DNA of 9,498 bases from Candidatus Omnitrophica bacterium UBA1443 (lineage in GTDB: Bacteria; Omnitrophota; Omnitrophia; Omnitrophales; Aquincolibacteriaceae): NCBI GenBank assembly GCA_002329545.1, contig DCTJ01000030.1:58117-67614 (forward strand). The letters run 5' to 3'. Positions 1 to 6,235 of the stretch are shown piece by piece. The notes under the pieces are model-generated. The model was given only the letters and a program-made list of their open reading frames with translations, made no database searches and was not told where the DNA came from. Positions within the stretch are counted from its first letter, which is position 1. Each line of letters begins with the position of its first letter. Both the position numbers and the translations under genes were made by a program.

Positions 1-1145
1 CTCGCGTGAGTGAACGGATACGCGAACACACGTTCAGCTACAAACTTGCCGCCCATCCCTTCGCGAAAATGATCGAGGAAAATGAGGCGCGACTTGAACA
101 GATTTCCAGACAAAAGGAGCGGCGGCAGGTTCGTCGCGTCATTGAATGGGAAGAACGTCAGGAAATGCGGACGGAGATCGAACAGATTCGTAAAGACATC
201 CGGGACCTACGGGCCCAGATTTTTAAACAGGTGTGGAACTCGTCCGACATTGTGGTAGCGACGCACGTGGGCGCGGCGGACCCGATTATCAAGGCCAAGT
301 CATTTGACTGGGTCATTATTGATGAAGCGACCCAGGGGATTGAGCCCTCGACCTGGATCCCGATGCTTTACGCGGGGAAAGTGATTATGGCGGGCGATCA
401 CCGCCAGCTTCCACCGACGGTTCATTCTTTTTTCAAAGGAAGAGAGGGCTCCTTGGCCCTGACGCTTTTTGAACGTTTTTATGAAAAACTTGGTGATGAT
501 AGCAAAATCCGGCTTGAACGGCAGTATCGCATGCACGAGAACATCATGAATTTTCCGTCGAAAAAATTTTATGACGGAAAATTGGTGGCCGACGAACGGG
601 TTTGCTGTCACCAGCTCACGGATCTTCCTTTCGTGAACGGAAAGGGCCTGGACCTTACCCCGGCGATTTTTCTTGATACCGCGGGACTGGGTTATGAGGA
701 GGAAGGCGAGGAAGGGACCGGCAGTTGGTCAAATCCCCAGGAGGCGAAACGGGTTGTTCGCGAACTGGATAAAATCCTCAAAGCCGGAGTCCGGCCGGCC
801 GATATTGCCATCATCAGCCCCTACAGCGCCCAGGTTAAATTGTTGACCGGCATGATGATGGGAGACAGCCAGGATCCGGGTGAGATCAGGGAGCTTGAAA
901 TTGATTCCGTGGACGCGTTTCAGGGTCGTGAAAAGGAAGTCGTGATCGTTTCGCTCGTCCGGTCAAACTCCGAAGGGGAGGTTGGATTTCTGGCGGATAC
1001 GCGACGGATGAATGTCGCGATAACACGCGCGAAACGCAAACTGATTCTCGTGGGCGACAGCGCGACCCTTTGCCGCCTGCCCTTTTATGACGATCTTTTA
1101 AAATACATGGAAACCGTCGGCGGTTACCAGAGCGCGTGGGAGTGA
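1..1145 (+). CDS. UPF1/IGHMBP2-like SF1 helicase, C-terminal part (5' end outside window)
   Basis: This is an ATP-dependent superfamily 1 nucleic-acid helicase of the UPF1/IGHMBP2-like group. Seen: a charged, helical stretch (residues about 20-75 of the visible part), then motif II in VIIDEATQ, motif III in GDHRQLPPT, motif IV in ERQYRMHENI, motif V in DAFQGREKEVV, and motif VI in RRMNVAITRAKRKL. The Walker A motif, which should precede these, is absent, so the gene begins to the left of the window. The GTG at position 6 is probably not a start, because the frame is open to the edge and RVSERIREHT resembles an internal segment of this family. The stop is TGA at 1143-1145. Bacterial members are usually over 600 residues, so roughly half is visible. 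Its role in repair or RNA metabolism cannot be told from sequence. It has no evident functional link to the feo genes downstream. Confidence 0.93.
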   Translation, partial: RVSERIREHTFSYKLAAHPFAKMIEENEARLEQISRQKERRQVRRVIEWEERQEMRTEIEQIRKDIRDLRAQIFKQVWNSSDIVVATHVGAADPIIKAKSFDWVIIDEATQGIEPSTWIPMLYAGKVIMAGDHRQLPPTVHSFFKGREGSLALTLFERFYEKLGDDSKIRLERQYRMHENIMNFPSKKFYDGKLVADERVCCHQLTDLPFVNGKGLDLTPAIFLDTAGLGYEEEGEEGTGSWSNPQEAKRVVRELDKILKAGVRPADIAIISPYSAQVKLLTGMMMGDSQDPGEIRELEIDSVDAFQGREKEVVIVSLVRSNSEGEVGFLADTRRMNVAITRAKRKLILVGDSATLCRLPFYDDLLKYMETVGGYQSAWE

Positions 1146-1320
1146 GCGGGCGATAGAGGATAAAGAAAATCAGAGCGGGCCGGATTTTTCCTGATCCCCG
1201 GGCTCTCCAGAAGCGGCTTCATGGGCCCCTTTCGAGATTTCCGATCTTTCGAGAATCAACGGGGTGGAAACACTTGTGGAACCGTTTCTGGCCCGCGTTT
1301 AACTTAAAAGGAGGTTTTCA

Positions 1321-1584
1321 ATGCAATGTCCCTTGTCCGGTTGTTTCTTTTTTTCGCCGTCCGTGATTTTTTTCATCGTCGCGGCTTTGTCCCTCGGGTT
1401 GGGTCTTTTGTCGATCCTGAAACCGGAGCGGTCCATCTTGCTTTACCAAAAAATCATGAAATATTTTAACTGGAAAGTCGAGCCGATCGATCCGGCGAGA
1501 GAGCTCCGCGGCACCCGAACGCTTGGCGGGTGGCTGACCGTATTGGCGGTGCTACTGGGCATGGTGACTCTCTTAAAGTTTTAG
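1321..1584 (+). CDS. Small two-helix membrane protein, unknown function
   Basis: This 87-residue protein is not recognised. It has a Cys-containing N-terminus (MQCPLSGC), a first hydrophobic segment at about residues 12-32, a basic/polar middle part with the stretch DPARELRGTRTLGGW (about 58-72), and a second hydrophobic segment at about 69-86 ending in KF. Both ends would lie on the same side of the membrane. The gene is well supported for its size: AAAAGGAGG at 1306-1314 is a near-ideal ribosome binding site, six bases before the ATG. It stands alone, 175 bases after the helicase stop and 169 bases before fur. No clear promoter or terminator was found on either side. The conserved-looking loop between the helices suggests a real family, but no function can be assigned. 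Confidence 0.75.
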   Translation: MQCPLSGCFFFSPSVIFFIVAALSLGLGLLSILKPERSILLYQKIMKYFNWKVEPIDPARELRGTRTLGGWLTVLAVLLGMVTLLKF

Positions 1585-1681
1585 GTTTTGAGACCGCGTA
1601 AACACAAGAAAATAGCCGTAAATTTGATTCGCTGTTTCCCCGCCTTCTTTTAGCTTTGAAGTTTGCCTTCCCGTTCATTGA

Positions 1682-1710
1682 TTGACGCCCCATATCCGTT
1701 CTGCTATATT
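1682..1710 (+). promoter_or_regulatory. Predicted sigma-70-type promoter of the fur-feo operon
   Basis: A -35 element TTGACG (1682-1687) and a -10 element TATATT (1705-1710) are separated by exactly 17 bases. Transcription should start near 1717, giving a leader of about 37 bases before the fur ATG at 1754. The match to the consensus (5/6 and 5/6) and the ideal spacing make this the best promoter in the window. The inverted repeat that follows directly supports it. Confidence 0.7.
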
Positions 1711-1711
1711 C

Positions 1712-1736
1712 CTTATCAAGAATAAGTCTTGATAAG
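1712..1736. promoter_or_regulatory. Perfect 9-7-9 inverted repeat, probable Fur-family operator
   Basis: The arms are CTTATCAAG (1712-1720) and CTTGATAAG (1728-1736), exact reverse complements around a seven-base spacer AATAAGT. The site begins two bases after the -10 element and covers the predicted start point, where a bound repressor would block transcription. The gene immediately downstream encodes a Fur-family repressor, so autoregulation and iron control of the whole operon are likely. The site does not match the classical E. coli Fur box well (about 8 of 19 positions when centred), so the binding specificity may be divergent. It could also form a hairpin in the transcript. Confidence 0.65.
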
Positions 1737-1753
1737 CTCCAGAAGGGATTCCC

Positions 1754-2185
1754 ATGAAATCAAAAAGGAAAAGGGATTTTTCTAAATTTTTGAGGCAAAA
1801 AAGTTATCGTGTTACCGCGGAAAGGTTGCGTCTTCTTGAAAGAGTCAGGCGGCAACGCGGACACTTCAATGTGGATGAACTGGTGCGACGTCTCCACGAC
1901 CAGGGACTGAAGGTTTCTCGCGACATGGTTTACCGCAACATCCCCATCCTTCTTGAATCGGGTGTGATTGAGCAGAGCTTTAAAACAAGCCGGGACACTT
2001 TTTACGAATCCGCTTATCAAAAAAAACATCACGATCATATTTTGTGCCGGCAGTGCGGAAAGGTGGCGGAATTCGAAGACACGGATATTGAAAAACTCCA
2101 GGAGACCATCGCTCAACGGGTAGGTTTCAAGCTGGAATATCATTGTCATCAACTTGTGGGGCTTTGCGCGAAATGCCGGAAATGA
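1754..2185 (+). CDS. fur: Fur-family metal-dependent transcriptional repressor
   Basis: This is a 143-residue DNA-binding repressor, probably sensing iron. An N-terminal winged helix (about residues 10-85) contains the family segment SRDMVYRNIPILLESGVI. The C-terminal dimerisation and metal domain carries HHDH (92-95), C98-x2-C101, E106, H130/H132 and C138-x2-C141. The two CxxC pairs are the usual structural zinc ligands and the His/Glu residues the usual sensing site. The length is typical. The start is fixed by AGAAGGG (1741-1747), six bases before the ATG. The stop overlaps the feoA start as ATGA, so the two are translationally coupled. Linkage to feoAB argues for Fur rather than PerR or Zur, but sequence alone does not settle the metal. 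It is probably autoregulated through the inverted repeat at 1712-1736. Confidence 0.9.
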   Translation: MKSKRKRDFSKFLRQKSYRVTAERLRLLERVRRQRGHFNVDELVRRLHDQGLKVSRDMVYRNIPILLESGVIEQSFKTSRDTFYESAYQKKHHDHILCRQCGKVAEFEDTDIEKLQETIAQRVGFKLEYHCHQLVGLCAKCRK

Positions 2186-2493
2186 ATCTCGTTACATTGG
2201 ACAGAATGCTGCCGGGCGAAGGGGGGCGGGTCCACGGCTACCAAGAGCCCAAAGAGTTGCATCACCGGCTGAAGGAGCTTGGGCTTGTCGAGGGGACACG
2301 TTTGCGAGTGAGGCGGTGCGCGCCTCTCGGGGATCCGATGGAACTGTCCATCCGGGGCTATCATCTTTCTATTCGCAAGGAGGATGCGAGGCACATTCTT
2401 GTTATCAGGGACGAGGAACCATGCGGTTGTGAAAACAGGCGCGGACACCGCGGGGGTCAAGAATGGCGCGACAAACATCAAATCTCAAAATGA
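2182..2493 (+). CDS. feoA: Ferrous iron transport protein A (FeoA)
   Basis: FeoA is a small cytoplasmic SH3-like protein that assists FeoB in Fe(II) uptake. Seen: the family core HHRLKELGLVEGTRLRV (residues about 27-43), then GDPMELSIRGYHLSIRKEDA (50-69) and the closing strand HILVI. At 103 residues it is longer than the usual 75-90, because of a polar C-terminal tail beginning CGCENRRGHRGG. The ATG at 2182 shares bases with the fur stop (ATGA, 2182-2185). An upstream in-frame ATG at 2173 would add only three residues (MPE). The stop at 2491-2493 lies 82 bases before the chosen feoB start. It is co-transcribed with fur and feoB and so probably iron-repressed. Confidence 0.9.
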   Translation: MNLVTLDRMLPGEGGRVHGYQEPKELHHRLKELGLVEGTRLRVRRCAPLGDPMELSIRGYHLSIRKEDARHILVIRDEEPCGCENRRGHRGGQEWRDKHQISK

Positions 2494-2564
2494 CAAAGGC
2501 AAAAATTTCCTCCACGGCGTGTGTTCCGGTCCCTTTCCGGAAAACCGACAAAGGGGCGAGCTGA
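2490..2564 (+). CDS. Possible 24-residue coupling ORF between feoA and feoB
   Basis: An ATG at 2490 overlaps the feoA stop as ATGA and opens a 24-residue frame beginning MTKAKISSTACVPVP. It stops at 2562-2564, eleven bases before the feoB ATG. It has no recognisable domain and does not resemble FeoC. It might carry ribosomes from feoA to feoB, whose own binding site is poor, or the overlap may be chance. Only the geometry supports it. Confidence 0.15.
   Translation: MTKAKISSTACVPVPFRKTDKGAS
2524..2542 (+). other. Intercistronic hairpin before feoB
   Basis: TTCCGG (2524-2529) and CCGGAA (2537-2542) form a six-base-pair stem with a seven-base loop in the feoA-feoB gap. No T run follows, so it is not an intrinsic terminator. 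It could be an mRNA processing or stability element. Function is not shown by the sequence. Confidence 0.4.
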
Positions 2565-2575
2565 AATATAAAAAC

Positions 2576-4591
2576 ATGAGTCATAAGAACGGAAAAAAAA
2601 CTAAAGAAATCGTACTTGTCGGAAATCCCAACACAGGGAAAACAACGATCTTTAACGCCCTGACGGGGCTTCGTCACACGACGGGCAATTATCCGGGCGT
2701 CACTGTGGAAAAACGGGCGGGGAGCATGACGCTGGCGGATGGTCGCAAGGTGTCCGTCATCGATCTTCCCGGAGCTTATAGCCTTCAACCGCGATCACCG
2801 GATGAGCAGGTCGTGCACCACGTGCTGTTTGGAGCGCAAAAGGGAATGCCTCCGCCGGATCTAGTGCTTGTGATACTTGCCGCGAATAATCTTGAACGGA
2901 ATCTTTATTTGGCTACTCAAACAGCCGACCTGGGTCTCCCGACCATTTTTGTGATCAATATGTGGGACATCGCGCGTGAAACGGGGCTGGAGATTGATCT
3001 GGTGAAACTTGAGGCGATGACGGGTGTCCGCTGTGTTCCGGCGGCGGGAATGCAGGGGACTTATATCAAAAAACTCAAGCGGGTTATCTGGAAAGAACTC
3101 AAAAAAAAATCAAGCGAGAAAGCGTCCGTGTCATTCCCCGGGGACACGTCGAAGAGAGTTTTTGTCGCTCCCGAGATCCGGTATCGAATGATCGAAAATA
3201 TCGTCCACGCGGTGGTCCGCCGGGCCGAAGGCGAAACATGCGGCGTTTCTGAAAAGCTGGACAGAGTTTTGACTCACCGGGTCTGGGGACTTCTCGCTTT
3301 TATGGGGGTCATGGCGTTTGTTTTTCAATCGATTTTTTCGTGGGCTCAGATCCCCATGAGCTGGATTTCCCGTACCATCGAAAGGTTTTCGGTTTTTTTG
3401 GAAAAAGTCCTGCCGGACGGCGCGTTACAAAGTCTTTTAGTGGACGGCGTGATCGCCGGCGTCGGAAACGTCGTGGTTTTTTTGCCGCAAATCATGCTCC
3501 TTTTCTTTTTTATCGCTTTTTTTGAGGATACCGGTTACATGGCGCGCGCGGTCTTTGTGCTGGACCGTGTCATGAAAACAGTAGGCCTGAATGGTAAGTC
3601 GTTTTTGCCTCTGTTAAGTTCCTTCGCGTGCACGGTACCCGGAGTGCTCGCTACCCGGACGATCGAGGACAGAAACGACCGGCTCGCGACGATCCTGGTC
3701 GCGCCGCTTATGAGTTGCAGCGCGAGACTTCCGATTTACACGTTATTGACGGCCGCTTTTATTCCGTCCCAGTTCTTCTTTGGATTTATCTCGCTTCAGG
3801 GAGTGACCCTTCTCGCGATGTACCTTTTAAGTATCGGGACCGGACTTGGGATGGCGGCTATTTTTCGGAAGACTTTTCTAAAAGGGAACCGGATGCCGTT
3901 TGTCTTCGAACTGCCGCCGTACCGGATGCCGAATCTGGCGAATGTCTTCGCGGTTATGTGGGATCGGTCCAAGGAGTTTTTGGTTCGGGCCGGAAGCGTG
4001 ATATTTCTTTTTTCGATCGTGCTCTGGTTTTGCGTGAGTTATCCTAAAAATCCGGCCGCTGAAGCGCGGTTTGAGAGTGCCAGAAGGCAGGCCCTGAGCG
4101 AACTGAGCGGGGAGGCGCTTGACACGAAGCTTGAAGAGATCGAACGCGACCAGAAAGCGATCCAGATTCAGTCAAGCTACGCGGGATCTCTTGGGCGAAT
4201 GATTGAGCCTGTGATCCGTCCGCTCGGTTTTAACTGGGAAATCGGAATTGGGATTGTGGCCTCGTGCGCGGCCCGCGAATTGCTGATTAGCACCCTCGCG
4301 ATTGTGCACCACGCGCGAAGTGAAGGAGAAGGAGTGACCGCCGGACTTATTCACGCCCTTCGGTCGGCGGAGGATCCCACGACCGGAGGAGCGCTTTATA
4401 CCCCTTTGGTGGCTGTGGGGTTGATGGTGTTTTACGTGTTCGCGTGCCAGTGTTTTTCAACGTATGTCATTCTCAAAAAAGAGACGGGTTCCTGGGGATG
4501 GACTTTTTTCACTATTTTTTACATGACCGTTCTTGCCTGGGGCGGCGCGTTTATTGTCTACCAGGGAGGACGGTTATTGGGATTTCAATAA
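2576..4591 (+). CDS. feoB: Ferrous iron transport protein B (FeoB)
   Basis: FeoB is the inner-membrane Fe(II) permease with an N-terminal G domain. Seen in the 671-residue product: G1 GNPNTGKTT (16-24), the G2 region HTTGNYPGVTVEK (34-46), G3 DLPG (63-66), G4 NMWD (128-131), and a probable G5 near AAGMQGT. A helical linker follows, then the membrane domain with Gate-type motifs SSFACTVPG (348-356) and APLMSCSARLP (376-386), a soluble loop rich in charged residues, and a second Gate-like segment ASCAARELLISTL before the last helices. It is somewhat shorter than E. coli FeoB. The ATG at 2576 was chosen because FeoB proteins begin just before G1. The nearest purine-rich site, AAGGGG at 2551-2556, is unusually far (19 bases). 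The frame is open upstream to an ATG at 2384 inside feoA, but the extra residues do not resemble FeoB. Confidence 0.95.
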   Translation: MSHKNGKKTKEIVLVGNPNTGKTTIFNALTGLRHTTGNYPGVTVEKRAGSMTLADGRKVSVIDLPGAYSLQPRSPDEQVVHHVLFGAQKGMPPPDLVLVILAANNLERNLYLATQTADLGLPTIFVINMWDIARETGLEIDLVKLEAMTGVRCVPAAGMQGTYIKKLKRVIWKELKKKSSEKASVSFPGDTSKRVFVAPEIRYRMIENIVHAVVRRAEGETCGVSEKLDRVLTHRVWGLLAFMGVMAFVFQSIFSWAQIPMSWISRTIERFSVFLEKVLPDGALQSLLVDGVIAGVGNVVVFLPQIMLLFFFIAFFEDTGYMARAVFVLDRVMKTVGLNGKSFLPLLSSFACTVPGVLATRTIEDRNDRLATILVAPLMSCSARLPIYTLLTAAFIPSQFFFGFISLQGVTLLAMYLLSIGTGLGMAAIFRKTFLKGNRMPFVFELPPYRMPNLANVFAVMWDRSKEFLVRAGSVIFLFSIVLWFCVSYPKNPAAEARFESARRQALSELSGEALDTKLEEIERDQKAIQIQSSYAGSLGRMIEPVIRPLGFNWEIGIGIVASCAARELLISTLAIVHHARSEGEGVTAGLIHALRSAEDPTTGGALYTPLVAVGLMVFYVFACQCFSTYVILKKETGSWGWTFFTIFYMTVLAWGGAFIVYQGGRLLGFQ

Positions 4592-4611
4592 AAGACAGGA
4601 GAGGAGGACGG

Positions 4612-4701
4612 ATGCGGATGACGGGGAAGGATGGAGCTTTGGAGTTTAAACAATCCGCTATCCTTGACCTGTATCCACGAGGTATTTATGGACATGAATG
4701 A
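4612..4701 (+). CDS. Possible 29-residue leader ORF after feoB
   Basis: GGAGAGGAGGAC just before the ATG at 4612 is one of the strongest ribosome binding sites in the window, yet the frame it serves encodes only 29 residues (MRMTGKDGALEFKQ...). It stops at 4699-4701, overlapping the start of the FeoB-associated gene by 14 bases in another frame. It may deliver ribosomes to that gene, whose own site is modest. No domain is recognised. The alternative is that the site is a relic and no peptide is made. Confidence 0.25.
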   Translation: MRMTGKDGALEFKQSAILDLYPRGIYGHE

Positions 4702-4763
4702 AATTATCGCGTTATTGATCGTTGCCGCGGCCGTTATTATTCTTCTGGTTCGCTTTTTTAAAA
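4688..4763 (+). repeat. 76-bp exact direct repeat, copy 1
   Basis: Bases 4688-4763 are identical to 9423-9498. Identity begins precisely at the ATG of the FeoB-associated gene; the base before differs (T at 4687, G at 9422). The right end of the match is set by the window edge, so the true repeat may be longer. The offset between copies is 4,735 bases. Confidence 0.97.
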
Positions 4764-4822
4764 CAGGCGGTGGGGGTTGCCGAAACTGCGGAAAAACCTG
4801 TCTTCCCGCCGATAAAAAATAA
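4688..4822 (+). CDS. FeoB-associated Cys-rich membrane protein
   Basis: This 44-residue protein fits the FeoB-associated Cys-rich family that often follows feoB. Seen: one N-terminal membrane helix (about residues 5-23, rich in Ile, Ala and Val), a basic stop (RFFK), a glycine linker TGGGG, and a cytoplasmic CRNCGKTC motif (C31, C34, C38), then a short charged tail. The cysteines may bind iron or another metal near FeoB; the exact role is not established. The ATG at 4688 is preceded by GAGG (4679-4682). An in-frame ATG at 4694 and a longer start at 4631 are possible, but the longer form would put polar residues before the helix, which is atypical. Its first 76 bases recur exactly at 9423-9498. 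Confidence 0.82.
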   Translation: MDMNEIIALLIVAAAVIILLVRFFKTGGGGCRNCGKTCLPADKK

Positions 4823-4841
4823 TATTAACCATCGGTTTTTT
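4808..4841 (+). terminator. Weak intrinsic terminator of the feo operon
   Basis: GCCGAT (4808-4813) pairs with ATCGGT (4831-4836), leaving a 17-base AT-rich loop, and a run of six T residues ends the element at 4836-4841. It overlaps the last codons and stop of the FeoB-associated gene. The long loop makes it weak, so some readthrough into the polysaccharide genes is possible. Confidence 0.45.
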
Positions 4842-4860
4842 CTTACTAAGGCAGGCTAAA

Positions 4861-4889
4861 AAATATCGGCAAAGAGCCGTAAGATATTT
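4861..4889 (+). other. Leader hairpin upstream of the polysaccharide genes
   Basis: AAATATC (4861-4867) pairs with GATATTT (4883-4889). Inside it, GGC (4868-4870) pairs with GCC (4876-4878) around the loop AAAGA, with GTAA bulged on the 3' side. The last two bases of the outer stem are also the first two of the next hairpin, so the two structures compete at their border. No known riboswitch family is recognised. Confidence 0.45.
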
Positions 4890-4924
4890 CGGAACATCCT
4901 AGGGGTTCGGGATCCGAATTTTTT
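4888..4924 (+). terminator. Hairpin with T run before the first polysaccharide gene (terminator or attenuator)
   Basis: TTCGG (4888-4892) pairs with CCGAA (4914-4918), and inside it ATCC (4896-4899) pairs with GGAT (4910-4913), with AAC bulged on the 5' side and a ten-base loop. Six T residues follow (4919-4924), the form of an intrinsic terminator. It sits directly before the AAGGAAAA ribosome binding site (4925-4932) of the glycosyltransferase. It may therefore be a leader attenuator rather than simply the end of the feo transcript. Confidence 0.55.
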
Positions 4925-4942
4925 AAGGAAAAGTGAATTTTA

Positions 4943-6193
4943 ATGCGTATCCTTATCATCACTCAATATTTTTGGCCGGAAAATTTTCGCATCAATGATC
5001 TTGCGAAGGGACTTGTCGAAAAAGGGCACGAGGTTGTGGTGCTTACCGGAATACCGAACTATCCTCAAGGTGATTTTTATGATGGGTACGGTTATTTTAA
5101 AAATCTTAGGCAGGAGTATCAGGGGGTAAAAATTTTTCGCGTACCGCTTGTCCCCCGGGGGAATGGTGGCAAGCTGAGACTTACTCTTAACTATCTTTCG
5201 TTTGCTTTCTGTGCCAGTTTATGGGGCCCTTTCTTGTGCCGTGGAAAATTTGAAGCGATCTTTGTTTTTCAAACTTCTCCTGTTACGGTCGGGATTCCGG
5301 CTGTGGTATTAAAAAAGTTGAAGTCTGCGCCACTTTTGTTTTGGGTTCTTGATTTGTGGCCTGAAAGTTTGGAGGTAGTAGGTTTCTGTAGGTCTTCTTG
5401 GGGAGTGACGTTAGTGGATGTTTTGGTGCGCTGGATTTACAGGTCATGTGACAAGATATTGGTTTCCTCAAAGGGATTTGTGGCAAGTATTCAGGCCCGC
5501 GGGGTATCGGAAGAACAGATTTTGTACTTTCCCAATTGGGTGGAACCCGTGTATCGGGAGATATCTCTAAAAGAAAAAACGGGAAAATTTTTTGAAGATC
5601 TTCCTCGAGGGTTTCGCGTTCTGTTTGCCGGGAACATTGGAGAACCCCAGGATTTCGGCACAATTGTTGCCGCGGCCGAACGATTGAAACCGTACCACGA
5701 TATTCATTGGATTATTGCAGGGGACGGACGTATGGCTGCTTGGGCAAAAACAGCGGTCAGTTCGCGGGGACTGGCGACACATTTCCATTTCATAGGGAAA
5801 TATCCTTCGGAGAAAATGCCGGAGCTTTTTTCTCTGGCTGATGTGATGCTTGTGACCCTTAAAAAAGATCCTGGTTTGTCGACATTCGTTCCAGGGAAAA
5901 TACAGTCTTATTTAGCATGTGGTAAGCCCATAGTTGCCGCCCTAGAGGGCGAAGCGGCTCATTTGATACGGGAAACTGGGGCAGGCCTTGTTTGTCCTCC
6001 TGGAGATTCCGCCTTATTGGCTGGCGAGGTGTTGAAAATGTATCAAATGTCGAGCGAAGATCGCTTGAAGATGGGATCCAGGGGAAGGGAGTATAGTGAT
6101 AAAAACTTTGACAGAAGCATGTTGTTTCAAAAACTAGATTGCTGGATAAGGGAAGCTGATGGGTCTTTTTCTGGGAATGATCTCAAAAGCTGA
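4943..6193 (+). CDS. GT4-family (WbuB-like) glycosyltransferase
   Basis: This 416-residue GT-B fold enzyme would transfer a sugar from a nucleotide donor to a lipid-linked glycan at the inner face of the membrane. Seen: an N-terminal domain opening MRILIITQYFWPENFRINDLAKGL with the segment LTGIPNYPQGDFYDGY (34-49) typical of WbuB-like enzymes; FWVLDLWPES (133-142); and a C-terminal donor domain with FAGNIGEPQDFGT (228-240), IIAGDG (257-262), FIGKYPSEKMPELFSLAD (283-300) and KIQSYLACGKPIVA (319-332). No signal peptide is seen. The length is normal. AAGGAAAA (4925-4932) precedes the ATG by ten bases. It is the first gene of the AT-rich cluster, 42 bases before the deacetylase start. Donor and linkage cannot be read from sequence; WbuB itself handles an amino-deoxy sugar, but that is only a relative. 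Confidence 0.9.
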   Translation: MRILIITQYFWPENFRINDLAKGLVEKGHEVVVLTGIPNYPQGDFYDGYGYFKNLRQEYQGVKIFRVPLVPRGNGGKLRLTLNYLSFAFCASLWGPFLCRGKFEAIFVFQTSPVTVGIPAVVLKKLKSAPLLFWVLDLWPESLEVVGFCRSSWGVTLVDVLVRWIYRSCDKILVSSKGFVASIQARGVSEEQILYFPNWVEPVYREISLKEKTGKFFEDLPRGFRVLFAGNIGEPQDFGTIVAAAERLKPYHDIHWIIAGDGRMAAWAKTAVSSRGLATHFHFIGKYPSEKMPELFSLADVMLVTLKKDPGLSTFVPGKIQSYLACGKPIVAALEGEAAHLIRETGAGLVCPPGDSALLAGEVLKMYQMSSEDRLKMGSRGREYSDKNFDRSMLFQKLDCWIREADGSFSGNDLKS

Positions 6194-6235
6194 GAGTTGT
6201 TTGCCCGCGAAAAAAAAGGGGATGTTCCGAAAGCC

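Noticed and set aside
1229..1254. TTTCGAGA repeated twice upstream of the small membrane protein gene.
   Set aside because: Two short copies without palindromic order or promoter context do not support a regulatory site.
2384..2575. feoB starting at ATG 2384 inside feoA, directly after AAGGAGG.
   Set aside because: The site abuts the ATG without spacing, the AAGGAGG codes for conserved-looking feoA residues, and the 64 added residues do not resemble FeoB.
4631..4687. Longer start for the FeoB-associated protein at the ATG at 4631.
   Set aside because: The purine-rich site abuts the ATG with no spacing, and 19 extra residues before the membrane helix are atypical for this family.
4842..4942. 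Cyclic-di-GMP (GEMM) riboswitch in the polysaccharide leader, suggested by the GGCAAAGAGCC string.
   Set aside because: The region is short and lacks the two-domain layout and tetraloop/receptor features of GEMM; the similarity is limited to a few bases.
4717..5676. The string GTTGCCGCGGCCG occurs both in the FeoB-associated gene (about 4720) and in the glycosyltransferase gene (about 5664).
   Set aside because: The match is only 13 bases, encodes different residues in context and has no flanking similarity, so chance is sufficient.
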